From NCBI RefSeq assembly GCF_001642735.1, contig NZ_LWHM01000031.1, positions 124,001 to 188,000 of the forward strand: a stretch of DNA of 64,000 nucleotides. The letters are read 5' to 3'. The position numbers were made by a program, and so were the translations under genes. Origin of the DNA: Pseudohongiella nitratireducens (GTDB lineage: Bacteria; Pseudomonadota; Gammaproteobacteria; Pseudomonadales; Pseudohongiellaceae). Below the pieces are notes generated by a model. The model ran no database searches. It worked only from the letters and a program-made list of their open reading frames with translations, and was not told the origin of the DNA. Below, in pieces: positions 55,150 through 64,000 of this stretch (its first letter is position 1; every line of letters begins with the position of its first letter).

Positions 55150-55734
55150 GTGGACAATCAGACGATGACGCCCAGCAAACCATTAGGAAGTCTGCTCTTG
55201 GTGGAAGACGACGAGGTATTTGCTTCCGTACTGTCCAGGGCGCTGACCCGCCGTGAATTTGCGGTAGATCACGCCAGCTCACTTGACCAGGCCAGAATGA
55301 TTATTGAGTCACAGCGCTTTGATAACGCCATCGTCGACCTGAACCTGTCAGGAGAGTCCTCGCTTGAGCTTATACCCGCGTTACGCAAGCTCAACCCGGA
55401 AGCATCCATCCTGATGCTGACTGGTTACGCCAGTATTGCCACAGCTGTTGAAGCCATCAAACTGGGAGCTGACAATTATCTGGCAAAACCCGCTGATGTC
55501 AGTGAGATATTATCTGCGTTAGGTGTAACAAGAGAGACCAGTACCGAGCTTGCAGATTCAGAACACAGACCTAACTCCATTCAGGAACCGATGTCAGTCC
55601 GCCGCCTGGAATGGGAGCATATCCAGAAAGTACTGAAAGAAAACCACGGTAATATTTCCGAGACTGCCCGACAGTTGAAAATGCACCGCCGGACACTGCA
55701 ACGGAAACTGCAAAAAAAGCCGGTTTCAGGCTGA
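55150..55734 (+). CDS. RegA/PrrA-like response regulator
   Basis: A 194-residue regulator with a GTG start behind AGAGGA. The receiver domain (about 12-120) has the acid pair EDDE, phospho-acceptor Asp63 in AIVDLNL, Thr in MLTGYAS and Lys in LAKPAD. A Fis-type helix-turn-helix follows (about 150-190: NISETARQLKMHRRTLQRKL), as in RegA/ActR/PrrA. It is expected to bind DNA when phosphorylated by the upstream kinase and to adjust respiration and carbon or nitrogen genes to redox state. Target sites are not evident here. Confidence 0.9.
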   Translation: MDNQTMTPSKPLGSLLLVEDDEVFASVLSRALTRREFAVDHASSLDQARMIIESQRFDNAIVDLNLSGESSLELIPALRKLNPEASILMLTGYASIATAVEAIKLGADNYLAKPADVSEILSALGVTRETSTELADSEHRPNSIQEPMSVRRLEWEHIQKVLKENHGNISETARQLKMHRRTLQRKLQKKPVSG

Positions 55735-56074
55735 ATGAAATCAGGTACACTACCCCCTGGCCGTTTGTAGCATTCCTTCGCGCGGGGGATAATGACTTTC
55801 GGCACTCATTCACCAGGCCTATAAATGCTATAACGCTCACCGCCAGATCGTAAAGGCACGCCAACGCGTGCCTCACCTTACTATAGCGTCTTCAAAATAA
55901 TAATATCAATTCGGCCTAGCGGCCAGCCTGGTGAATCGATCTGGTGAACCGGCAGTATCCGCCAACTGATCTTTTTGCATATATAACGAGTAAATACACG
56001 ACAGGTTTACTTTCTAACCCGCGCTTGAGGGCATCAATCATGCCTGTACAGACGGGCATCACACGGAGTCAGAC
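55735..56074. other. Intergenic region before the RND operon, 340 bases
   Basis: No supported gene. It contains a nested inverted repeat: an inner perfect 8-bp stem (55854-55861 and 55866-55873) inside outer 6-bp arms (55838-55843 and 55883-55888), and a direct repeat CTGGTGAA at 55928-55935 and 55941-55948 (13-base period) that could be a regulator site for the RND genes. Short open frames here look like shadows. Confidence 0.45.
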
Positions 56075-57190
56075 GTGAAGAAACAGTACTTGATAGCAGT
56101 TAGTATTCTGGCCTTGATCATTGTCTGGATGATCATCCCCCGGGGGGAACGGGAAAGTGTCGATACCTACGCTAACACCAGTGAACCCGCATCCGTCAAT
56201 GTTATCGCCGAAGGTGAGCAAATGGCGGATGTGACAGGTTTTACTGTCAGAGCAAAGCGCATCACACCAGCCCTGTATACCCAGACTGTTGATGTCCGGG
56301 GCAGGACGCGAGCTGACCGCCTGGTCAGCATTCGGGCCGAGACAGCGGGCAGGATTGTTGGCACCCCTGTGCCACGAGGCGGTCGTGTTGAAGCGGGTGA
56401 CCTGCTTTGTGAACTTGCCGTTGATAACCGTGAAGTCGACCTTCAGGAAGCCGTTAGCCGACAGGAACAGGCTCGCCTGGAGTATAAGGGCGCTGTTGAT
56501 CTGCAAAATCGCAACCTCGCCTCACGTGGTGATCTCGCTCAGGTTAAAGCCAGTTTTGACGCCGCAACAGCGGCCGTCAGCCGGGCCGAGCTGGCGCTGG
56601 AACGAACACGAATCAGAGCTCCTTTCAGCGGCATCATGGAAGATCGCATGGTTGAAGTTGGCGATTACATGAATGTCGGCGGTGAATGCGCCACCCTGCT
56701 GGACGACGACCCCATGATCCTGATTGCCGAGGTCCCGGAAGAAGATGTGGGTAACATTTCCCTGGGAAGCGCTGTTCAGGCCAGCCTGACCACCGGCACG
56801 GTTGTCGATGCCTCACTGACTTATGTGGCGCGCGCCTCCGACCCGGTGACTCGCAGCTACCGTATTGAGGCTGAAATCACCTCAGATACAGAAGTACGCC
56901 AGGGTATCAGTGCTGACATCAGTATCGATGCCAACCAGATCGAAGCTTACCTGGTACCGCCCTCTTCACTTTCTCTGGATGATGAGGGTCTGGTTGGTGT
57001 TAAAACACTCTCGGAAGAAGATGTGGTGTCCTTTAACAGAGTCACTATCGTGGGTGAGAGTACTGATATGACGAACCCTGGATTCTGGGTCACTGGCCTG
57101 AATAACGAGGCAGTGGTGATCACACTGGGGCAGGAGCTGGTTGTGGCTGGCCAGCAGGTAAATGTCAATTTTGACTGGGCAACGCTATGA
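56075..57190 (+). CDS. RND efflux pump periplasmic adaptor (HlyD/MFP family)
   Basis: A 371-residue membrane-fusion protein with a GTG start behind CGGAG. An N-terminal anchor (residues 1-22) is followed by the barrel-sandwich/lipoyl half-motif (GRIVGTPVPRGGRVEAGDLLCEL near 90-112), a coiled hairpin (about 120-175) rich in Glu/Arg/Ala, the second lipoyl half (RTRIRAPFSGIMEDRMVEVGDYMNVG cut here into about 180-205) and the beta-barrel and membrane-proximal domains. It links the pump to an outer-membrane channel that is not in the window. It overlaps the pump gene by 4 bases (ATGA). Confidence 0.9.
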   Translation: MKKQYLIAVSILALIIVWMIIPRGERESVDTYANTSEPASVNVIAEGEQMADVTGFTVRAKRITPALYTQTVDVRGRTRADRLVSIRAETAGRIVGTPVPRGGRVEAGDLLCELAVDNREVDLQEAVSRQEQARLEYKGAVDLQNRNLASRGDLAQVKASFDAATAAVSRAELALERTRIRAPFSGIMEDRMVEVGDYMNVGGECATLLDDDPMILIAEVPEEDVGNISLGSAVQASLTTGTVVDASLTYVARASDPVTRSYRIEAEITSDTEVRQGISADISIDANQIEAYLVPPSSLSLDDEGLVGVKTLSEEDVVSFNRVTIVGESTDMTNPGFWVTGLNNEAVVITLGQELVVAGQQVNVNFDWATL

Positions 57191-60100
57191 CATATCTAAA
57201 GGCAGCTGTATCACGTGCCAGAACCACGCTCAGTATTTTTGTGGTGATCATACTGGTGGGATTCGCCTCCTACCGGGCCATCCCTGTGGAGCTGAACCCT
57301 GATGTGACGGTTCCTGTGATTATCACCACCATCATCCACCCCGGTATTTCCCCGGAGGATGCTGAGCGGCTGCTGGTTCGTCCCACAGAGATCGAACTGA
57401 AAGATGTTGAAGGCATCACGCAAACTCGTGCTTTCGCCAACGAAGGCGCGGCAACGGTAATCACCGAGTTTGATGTCGAAATGGACCCGGATATCGCCAT
57501 GCAGGACATACGCACGGCGGTGGATCGAGCCCAGGCGCGCTATCCAGCTAATACTGAAGAACCCATCATGCAGGAGGTCTCTGCGGCCACCATGCCAGTG
57601 GTTCAGATTGCCATTGGTGGCGAAGGTGTGTCCGAACGCGTGCGTTTACAGATTGCCCAGGAGTTACAACGGGAAATTGAAAACCTCACGGAGATACTTT
57701 CTGCCGACATGATCGGCGCGCGCGAAGAGTTGCTGGAAATCATCGTTGATCCTGCCAAGCTGGAAACCTATGGTGTTTCCAACCAGCAGGTCATCCAGGC
57801 GGTTACCAATAATAACCGGTTGATCCCTGCGGGTACGCTGAACACCGGCTCAGGCAGTTTCTCAGTCAAAGTCCCCGGCCTGATCGAAACAGCCGATGAT
57901 CTGTATGAATTGCCGATTGCCGCAACCGCCCAGGGTACCCTGGTGCTAAGCGACCTGGCAGAAGTCAGGCGCACGTTCAAAGACGCTGAGCGCTACGCCT
58001 ATGCCAATGAGCAGGCAGCCATCTCGCTGAACGTACAAAAACGCAAAGGTGCCAATCTGATCGATGCCATGGATCAGATTGATGTGATCGTTCAGGAGCT
58101 GCGACAGCGCATCCCCCCTGCCGTTACCATCAGTTACCTGAATAACACCATTCCGCTGGTGATTGAACAAAACTCTGGCCTGCAGGGCAATATGGCCACG
58201 GCAATGGCACTGGTCATGGTGGTGGTTGTCGCAGCTGTTGGCATGCGATCAGGCATTCTGGTGGCAATGGCAGTGCCGTTCTCCTTCTTCTTTGCCTTCA
58301 TCATCATTTCTTTGCTGGGCTTTACCTATAACTTTATGGTGATTTTCGGTCTGCTGCTCGGGCTGGGTATGCTGATTGACGGTGCCATCGTGATGGTGGA
58401 ATTTGCCGACCGGAAAATGGCAGAGGGTTTCTCCCGTGTTGATGCCTTTCAGGAATCCGTTTCCCGCATGTTCTGGCCGATTCTGGCATCAACCGGCACA
58501 ACGCTGGCCGCTTTCCTGCCGATGCTCTTCTGGCCGGGAGTTTCAGGTGAGTTCATGGGCTACTTGCCAGCAACCGTCTTTGCGGTGCTGGTTGGTTCAT
58601 TGTTATATGCCCTGCTATTTGCCCCCACTATTGGCTCAATGCTGGGCAAACCGACCTCTCGCATCCAAAGCAAATCTGCTGCCAGTGACAGCTCAGATGA
58701 GCGCCCGGAAGAAGCACGCGGTATCGTGGGCATTTATGCACGCGTTCTTAAAGCGGCGGTGCATTCTCCAGCGCTGGTGACATTAGGCAGTGTACTGTCA
58801 CTGGTCGTTATCGTAGCTGCTTACGGTACGTTTGGTCGTGGTGTTGAATTCTTCACAGCCGTTGAGCCTGCGCAGACGCAAGTACAGATCTTCACTCGCG
58901 GCAACTATTCTCCAGAGGAAATCCGCGACATCATGCTCGATGTCCAGGATCGTATTGCTGAAGTCGGATACTACAAAAGTATCGTGACGCAATCCGGTGC
59001 CGGCCGAAGTATTGGCGGTGGCCAGGGTGCGGCGCCAGACCTGGTGGGTACCATATTCCTGGAGTTCACGGATCGGCGCACCCGGGACCTGAATGGCTTT
59101 GAAGTCGAAGACGCCTACCGGGAAGCCATCAGCGATATCCCTGGTGTCAGAGCCGAGATTGCGACGCCGGAACAGGGTCCTCCCGTCGGTAAGGAACTGC
59201 AGTTAGAGCTGTATGGGGAAAACCTGGACGGCCTGATCAGTACGGCCCGTGAGATACGGGACCATATCGAGAATGAAATGACCGGTCTGATTGATATCGA
59301 TGACACCACACCGGTACCCGGTATCGAGTGGGAAATCACGGTAGATCGGGCCAGAGCTGCCATGTCAGGCGCTAACATGAATGAGATCGGTACGGCTGTG
59401 CAATTGCTGACGACAGGTGTCTTCATGGGAGATTACCGTCCTGATGACAGCGAAGAGGAAGTTGAAATTCGTGCGCGCTACCCTCGGGAATACCGCGGTA
59501 TCGAGCAAATCGACAACATTCGCATCAACACTCAGGGTGGTGGCCTGGTGCCTATCAGCAGCTTCATCCAACGTGAGCCACGACCCAGTGTCAGCTCCAT
59601 CCAACGCGTTGATGGCAGCCGTGTGGTATATGTCCGGGCTAATCCGGCGCCAGGCGAAGTGACCAGCAATAAGGTTGCAGAGCTGCAACAGTGGTTAGAT
59701 CAGAACCCGATGCCTCCTGGTGTTGAATACCGTTTCCGCGGCGCCAATGAAGAACAGGAAGAGTCATTTGCCTTCCTGCTGGTTGCTTTCGGACTGTCAA
59801 TGTCATTGATGGCTATTTTGCTGGTTACACAGTTCAACAGCTACTATCAGACCATTCTGATTCTGTCCTCCGTGCTGCTCTCTACAGCCGGCGTGCTGCT
59901 GGGACTGTTGCTGACCAACCAGACCTTCAGTGTCATTCTCACTGGGGTCGGTATCGTTTCGTTGGCCGGTATTATCGTGAACAACAACATTGTTCTGATC
60001 GATACCTTTAACTACCTGCGAAACAGGCATCGTGACTGGGATATCCGGGATGTCATTATACAGACCGGCGTGCAGCGCTTACGCCCCGTGTTCCTGACGA

Positions 60101-60363
60101 CCTTTACTACCGGTTGCGGCCTCTTGCCATTGGCGATGCACGTATCCGTTGACCTGATTGGCGCTGAAGTTGAAGTCGGTGGGCCGATTACGTCACAGTG
60201 GGTACAGTTGGCTAATGCGATTGTATTCGGACTGACATTTGCAACGATTCTGACGTTGATTGTCACGCCAGCCATGCTGGCATTGCCCGAACAAATGCGT
60301 AGGCACCGTGACCGGATTCGCCGCATGTTGCCAGGAAGGAAAACGCCCCAACCTTCCATGTAA
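57187..60363 (+). CDS. RND superfamily efflux pump
   Basis: A 1058-residue inner-membrane pump with the two-fold repeat of RND proteins: helix 1, a periplasmic porter domain (about 35-330), helices 2-6, helix 7, a second porter domain (about 560-860) and helices 8-12. In helix 4 the proton-relay AcrB Asp407-Asp408 pair aligns with D398-G399 (GMLIDGAIVMVE), so only one Asp is kept, and the helix 10 lysine (AcrB Lys940) aligns with N932 (VNNNIVL). This suggests a proton path unlike AcrB. Substrate cannot be read; the pump is coupled to the adaptor upstream, and the outer-membrane factor must come from elsewhere. Confidence 0.9.
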   Translation: MTYLKAAVSRARTTLSIFVVIILVGFASYRAIPVELNPDVTVPVIITTIIHPGISPEDAERLLVRPTEIELKDVEGITQTRAFANEGAATVITEFDVEMDPDIAMQDIRTAVDRAQARYPANTEEPIMQEVSAATMPVVQIAIGGEGVSERVRLQIAQELQREIENLTEILSADMIGAREELLEIIVDPAKLETYGVSNQQVIQAVTNNNRLIPAGTLNTGSGSFSVKVPGLIETADDLYELPIAATAQGTLVLSDLAEVRRTFKDAERYAYANEQAAISLNVQKRKGANLIDAMDQIDVIVQELRQRIPPAVTISYLNNTIPLVIEQNSGLQGNMATAMALVMVVVVAAVGMRSGILVAMAVPFSFFFAFIIISLLGFTYNFMVIFGLLLGLGMLIDGAIVMVEFADRKMAEGFSRVDAFQESVSRMFWPILASTGTTLAAFLPMLFWPGVSGEFMGYLPATVFAVLVGSLLYALLFAPTIGSMLGKPTSRIQSKSAASDSSDERPEEARGIVGIYARVLKAAVHSPALVTLGSVLSLVVIVAAYGTFGRGVEFFTAVEPAQTQVQIFTRGNYSPEEIRDIMLDVQDRIAEVGYYKSIVTQSGAGRSIGGGQGAAPDLVGTIFLEFTDRRTRDLNGFEVEDAYREAISDIPGVRAEIATPEQGPPVGKELQLELYGENLDGLISTAREIRDHIENEMTGLIDIDDTTPVPGIEWEITVDRARAAMSGANMNEIGTAVQLLTTGVFMGDYRPDDSEEEVEIRARYPREYRGIEQIDNIRINTQGGGLVPISSFIQREPRPSVSSIQRVDGSRVVYVRANPAPGEVTSNKVAELQQWLDQNPMPPGVEYRFRGANEEQEESFAFLLVAFGLSMSLMAILLVTQFNSYYQTILILSSVLLSTAGVLLGLLLTNQTFSVILTGVGIVSLAGIIVNNNIVLIDTFNYLRNRHRDWDIRDVIIQTGVQRLRPVFLTTFTTGCGLLPLAMHVSVDLIGAEVEVGGPITSQWVQLANAIVFGLTFATILTLIVTPAMLALPEQMRRHRDRIRRMLPGRKTPQPSM

Positions 60364-60701
60364 CTGTGTTTTTCATGTCAGAGCATTTGTCATGTAACCG
60401 CCTTTGTAACGCCGGATATATTGAATCTGGCGTTATAAAATGTAGCAATTGCATGATTTCGTGACAGTTCTGCAAGCGCATTGCAACAATTTGTCACCCA
60501 CCCTATCCAGTCATAACCCCTATGCTAGTATCAGGGTTGTGGCTGGTCAGGCGGTGGGACGGCATTCTCTGTTCCCCCCTTAGTCAACTCAGGATCGGTC
60601 CTGCTGCTTTACCGCCACGCCTGCCTAAGCAATCTCTGTTACACAATCTGATTAACTCAAGCACACACCGGTTTGCGCGACTCAACAGCCGCAGCTGTCT
60701 G
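60364..60701. other. Intergenic region between RND pump and BatA-like gene, 338 bases
   Basis: No supported coding frame. After the pump stop there is a stem of 7 bp (60407-60413 and 60429-60435, with three further pairs inside) that may terminate the pump transcript. Further on are a TTGCAA-17-TATCCA pair (60481-60509) and two more small hairpins, for example 60590-60603. A small RNA is possible but not shown. Confidence 0.4.
60407..60435. terminator. Hairpin after the RND pump
   Basis: Arms 60407-60413 and 60429-60435 form a perfect 7-bp stem, extended by GAT/ATC inside after one mismatch. A/T-rich bases follow but no continuous T run; a moderate terminator. Confidence 0.5.
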
Positions 60702-62801
60702 TTATCGATAAGTACGATTGGCAATAAAGGATTCAGCCAGCAAGAGGAAAAACGCCAGCAGTGCTATCCACCACCAGAGACGCTGGGGAGATTCCAAAGC
60801 AGATTGAAGACTGGCGACCCGCACATCTTCGCTGATGACCGGATCGGTTTCCGGGTTTATATAACGATCATAAATGCGGTCTGTTGCGACGGAGCTCAGA
60901 TCGGTCGAACCCGGCCGTAAATTTACCGCCAGCTGTAACTGAGCCGGCCCCGACAATAACCCTGGCCGATCCAGCGCCAGACGCGAAGCCTCGCGATTTA
61001 CAACCAGCTCTTCCCCATCAGACCATCGCAGTGTCATTCGCTCGGCAGCAGACATATCAAACCAGGAAGCAAGGTCAACGCTGTCACCGACATAATGGTA
61101 GGACGGAACATCAGCAGGATTGCTCAGGTAGGTCAGTATCTCGTGAACGAAAGGTACGTAAAGTGCCTGCAGCGGAAAATTATTCCAGCCCTGGTCCAGT
61201 GAAGACGCAAATAACATCACCCGGCCGCCATCTGGCGCGCTGCTGAAACTCTCACCAGGCTGCTCTGCTTGCGATGCTCGGGTTGCCTCAATTAATAATG
61301 GCTCACCAGAATCCAGTCGCATCAGTACATCGTTACCGCCACCCGGTGCAATCTGCCAATACTCATTGAATTGTGTTCCCCAATCCACATCCAGGTACTG
61401 CAATGCCGGGTGCCGCCAGTTAATATCGGCCATCAGGCGATAATCATTGCCTGGCATTCTGGTTCGTCGTTGAAGCTGTACTCCTGTCATCGAACCAAAC
61501 GCTGTATTAAACCATGATGCTTCGACGCGATCGCCAGGTACCAGCCACAAAGCGCCCCCCCCATTAACAAAGTTCCTGACTGCTGTCATCTGGGCACTGT
61601 TCAGCCCACCAGCATTCAGTAGCACCAATACATCCTGGCTCTGCAAATCGCCGGCGCTAAAGTCTGCCTCGGATACCGAAAGCAGCTCAAAGGGCGAAGT
61701 ATCGACACCTCTGACAGCCAGATTAAACCAGTGAGCTTCATCATCAAACCATTGCTCCGCGGGCGATCCGTTGACAACCAGAACCTGCATCGGCTGATTG
61801 ACCTGGGCAGCAAAATACCAGGTGTTATCAATATTGAAATCGTCATCGCTCAATTCAATACGCCCTGCCACACGGTTAACCGGTGTGTCGCTGGATAGCA
61901 ATTCTGCCACTGAGGCGGGCAGGTCCATACTCACGACCCGCTCTGATTGTGTCGCCAGATCGACTGGCAGCGCGGCAGAAGCACCTTGTTCTGTCAGCAG
62001 TTCAATCTCACCCGACTGCAGGCCCATGGTGCCGGTACTTCGCACGCGCGCCAGAATTTCTGGCAAATCTTCACCGCCGGGACGAAGTTCCGGGACACGC
62101 ACATCGGTCAATGTCAGGTTTTCGCTTTGTTCTCCACCCAGGCTAACCAGTTCAAGGGCCGTTCCCGGTGCCAGTTGTAACTGTGAGTTTTCGTTCGGCA
62201 ATGTCTGGGCCGGAAAGGCAGAAAACACCACGATGCGCCGGTTTTCATGCAGCGAACTGGCCAGCAAATCATCAGCCAGTTGCAAGGCACCCGTCAGACT
62301 GGCCTGATGGTAACCTGGCGGCGCCATTGTGGCAGCCTGGTTGCGCAGGGCATTAATATCCTGAGACAGTGGCGCCGCCAGACGGGCTTCCTGACCAAAG
62401 GTAATCAGCGCGGCTTCGTCCCCTTCTGACAGCCTGTTGATGCGATCCTCAACGGCTTCTATAAGGCGCTCGTCACGATCCGAAAACTGCATGGTAACTG
62501 AACGATCAGCAATGATGACCAGCGACTCCGGATTACCAGCCAGCAATTGGGAGACACCACTTTGATAAATCAGTGGCCGGGCAAATACCAGCACCAGCAG
62601 TACCACCAGCAAAGTACGCAACAGCAGCAGTAGCCACTGTTGCACTTTCTGGAACATCAGTAATCGTCGGCGCGTCTGTTTGATAAAGCGTAATGTACCG
62701 AACATGACCGTTGGCGGGTTATCACGGCGAATAAAGTGGATGGCCACCGGTATGGCTGCTGCGAGCAAACCCAGTAGAAACAGTGGTGCCAGAAAACTCA
62801 T
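60702..62801 (-). CDS. BatA N-terminal domain and VWA-containing membrane protein
   Basis: A 699-residue protein. Residues 1-78 are the BatA-type N-terminal domain: a first helix, the polar IHFIRRDNPPTVMFGTLRFIKQ linker and a second helix. A von Willebrand A domain follows with MIDAS-like D99-x-S101-x-T103 (IIADRSVTMQF). A large middle region of periplasmic character and a final helix (WWWIALLAFFLLLAESF) complete it. It follows the DUF58 gene (62829-63770) and moxR (63838 on) on the same strand, the usual MoxR-DUF58-BatA grouping, thought to act as a chaperone/metal-insertion or stress system. Function not established. Confidence 0.82.
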   Translation of the reverse strand: MSFLAPLFLLGLLAAAIPVAIHFIRRDNPPTVMFGTLRFIKQTRRRLLMFQKVQQWLLLLLRTLLVVLLVLVFARPLIYQSGVSQLLAGNPESLVIIADRSVTMQFSDRDERLIEAVEDRINRLSEGDEAALITFGQEARLAAPLSQDINALRNQAATMAPPGYHQASLTGALQLADDLLASSLHENRRIVVFSAFPAQTLPNENSQLQLAPGTALELVSLGGEQSENLTLTDVRVPELRPGGEDLPEILARVRSTGTMGLQSGEIELLTEQGASAALPVDLATQSERVVSMDLPASVAELLSSDTPVNRVAGRIELSDDDFNIDNTWYFAAQVNQPMQVLVVNGSPAEQWFDDEAHWFNLAVRGVDTSPFELLSVSEADFSAGDLQSQDVLVLLNAGGLNSAQMTAVRNFVNGGGALWLVPGDRVEASWFNTAFGSMTGVQLQRRTRMPGNDYRLMADINWRHPALQYLDVDWGTQFNEYWQIAPGGGNDVLMRLDSGEPLLIEATRASQAEQPGESFSSAPDGGRVMLFASSLDQGWNNFPLQALYVPFVHEILTYLSNPADVPSYHYVGDSVDLASWFDMSAAERMTLRWSDGEELVVNREASRLALDRPGLLSGPAQLQLAVNLRPGSTDLSSVATDRIYDRYINPETDPVISEDVRVASLQSALESPQRLWWWIALLAFFLLLAESFIANRTYR

Positions 62802-62828
62802 CGTGACTCGACTCCTAGTGGCAAGGTT

Positions 62829-63770
62829 CTAACTCAACCGTGAGCGACTGCTCAGATAGGCAGCCAAAGCCCGGTCAAGTGGCTGCGCCGTATTCAACAA
62901 ACAATAATCCACGCCGCCACGTTGACATTGTGAGCGGCAATAATCCAGGTAAAGCTGCAGGTTCTCCAGATAGGAATCGCGGATAGCACCCGGTGTTGTC
63001 AGGTAACGCTCTCCCGTTTCCAGGTCCACAAAGGCTGACGACTCATTAAACGCAAAACCAAGCTCCTGTTCATCAAGTACATGAAAGACAATGACTTCAT
63101 TACCCATGGCTCGCAACTGTCTAAGTGTGCGGATGGTTTCAACCTCATCACTGAGCATGTCACTGATCAAAACAATCTGGCTGCGTTGCCGCAATGACGC
63201 AGCCAGTTCCTGAAGCGGTTTTACACTATTGGTATGGCGTGCCGCCTGTAAGCGGTGAATGGAGCGCAGCAATGTCAGCAAATGCTGCTTGCGGGCTTTG
63301 GCTGGCACATAATCGTTGACCACTTCATCATAGGCGATCAGCCCTACCGCATCGCGTTGCTGAATCATAAAGTAAGCCAGTGCGGAGGCCAGGGTTTTGG
63401 CATAGTCCATTTTCGTCATCGCCTGCTCACCACAGGCCATGGATGCCGAACTGTCTATCACCACGAAACTGCGGACGTTGGTTTCGTCTTCATACTGGCG
63501 AATATAGAGCTTGTCCGTACGGCCATAGAGCTTCCAGTCCACATGCCGCAAATCATCGCCGCGCACATAATGGCGGTAGTCAGTAAATTCGACACTGAAA
63601 CCCCGCTTGGGGCTTTTGTGCAAACCAGCCAGGAAGCCCTCCACAACAACCCTGGCACGCAGCTCCAGATTGTCCAGAGATGCCAGGATAGCCGGATCGA
63701 TAAAAGTGCTGCGACCAGTATTGGAGCTACTGCTACGGTCAGTGTTACGATCGGCGCGTTCTGTTTTCAT
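62829..63770 (-). CDS. DUF58 domain protein
   Basis: A 313-residue protein from the ATG at 63770 (a TTG at 63788 is less likely). The DUF58 signature region is present near residues 48-85: LHKSPKRGFSVEF, YVRGDDLRHVDWKLYGR, then a VWA-like fold with FVVIDSSASM (DxSxS). It is cytoplasmic, without membrane helices. DUF58 proteins are found with MoxR AAA ATPases and VWA proteins; they are thought to be substrates or partners of MoxR. It starts 67 bases after the moxR stop and ends 27 bases before the BatA-like gene. Confidence 0.88.
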   Translation of the reverse strand: MKTERADRNTDRSSSSNTGRSTFIDPAILASLDNLELRARVVVEGFLAGLHKSPKRGFSVEFTDYRHYVRGDDLRHVDWKLYGRTDKLYIRQYEDETNVRSFVVIDSSASMACGEQAMTKMDYAKTLASALAYFMIQQRDAVGLIAYDEVVNDYVPAKARKQHLLTLLRSIHRLQAARHTNSVKPLQELAASLRQRSQIVLISDMLSDEVETIRTLRQLRAMGNEVIVFHVLDEQELGFAFNESSAFVDLETGERYLTTPGAIRDSYLENLQLYLDYCRSQCQRGGVDYCLLNTAQPLDRALAAYLSSRSRLS

Positions 63771-63837
63771 AAGTTTCTCAGTCAGCAACGGTCTACTTTG
63801 CGTTTCGGTGTTCCGCGGACCCCGGAATCAGAATCAG

Positions 63838-64000
63838 TTAACTGGCTATTTCCTGGGGCACGTCATTCAACAACCGTCGCACCAGTTCGTCCGGAGTGAT
63901 ACGTTCCGCTTCGGCATGGAAATTCAGAATAATCCGGTGTCTCAGCACCGACGGCGCAAGTGCCTTTATGTCACTGTAGGCGACATTAAAACGGCCGTGC
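63838..64000 (-). CDS. MoxR-family AAA ATPase, C-terminal fragment
   Basis: The last 53 residues of a gene that continues beyond the window edge; the stop codon TAA is at 63838-63840. The segment HGRFNVAYSDIKALAPSVL with RHRIILNFHAEAE is the typical lid-domain end of MoxR AAA+ ATPases, in which the arginine-histidine-arginine stretch RHRI is strongly conserved. It would be the first gene of the MoxR-DUF58-BatA cluster. The Walker motifs lie outside the window. Confidence 0.85.
   Translation of the reverse strand, partial: HGRFNVAYSDIKALAPSVLRHRIILNFHAEAERITPDELVRRLLNDVPQEIAS

Overview
The window reads as one stretch of chromosome from a Gram-negative gammaproteobacterium. Evidence: a complete gammaproteobacterial-type recC-recB-recD operon, the lptF/lptG versus pepA divergent pair, pepA followed (at a distance) by valS, the ribF-ileS-fkpB-ispH block, a TonB-dependent receptor, outer-membrane barrels and an RND pump. 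The abundance of TonB, DUF5916 and secreted proteins of unknown function resembles marine oligotrophs such as Pseudohongiella/OM-group bacteria; that placement is an inference. I see no rRNA, tRNA, prophage, insertion sequence or CRISPR array.

Layout. 1-5.1 kb: periplasmic amidohydrolase, hotdog thioesterase, GT2-like protein, MAPEG protein, DUF938 methyltransferase and a Tat-exported aldo/keto reductase, closed by a strong two-way terminator. 5.2-10.5 kb: a c-type cytochrome, a 41-residue membrane peptide, a 3-isopropylmalate dehydrogenase (leuB type) and a Leptospira-type citramalate synthase, suggesting isoleucine synthesis from pyruvate, with an RDD protein and a secreted protein on the other strand. 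10.5-23.6 kb: lptG-lptF-thioesterase facing pepA, then a DMT exporter and a tightly coupled four-gene unit (radical SAM enzyme plus a YnjBCD-like ABC importer) lying between pepA and valS, where holC normally sits. 23.7-39.3 kb: a DUF5916 outer-membrane protein and three paralogous secreted proteins that bracket recCBD. 39.3-45.7 kb: ispH, fkpB, ileS, ribF (lspA missing from its usual place) and two small membrane proteins.

45.8-55.7 kb: an exported alpha/beta hydrolase, a lone PII protein, an outer-membrane protein, a BlaI/M56 signalling pair divergent from a TonB receptor, a methyltransferase-GNAT fusion, and a RegB/RegA-like redox two-component system transcribed divergently from that fusion. 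56-60.4 kb: an RND efflux adaptor and pump. 60.7-64 kb: a MoxR-DUF58-BatA-type cluster on the minus strand, with moxR cut by the window edge.

The best candidate for an undescribed system is the radical SAM plus ABC importer operon (15.85-20.58 kb). Next are the family of secreted paralogues around recCBD and the methyltransferase-GNAT fusion beside the redox regulators. Starts were moved inward where a ribosome binding site, a signal peptide or an overlap with the upstream stop codon pointed to a later codon.
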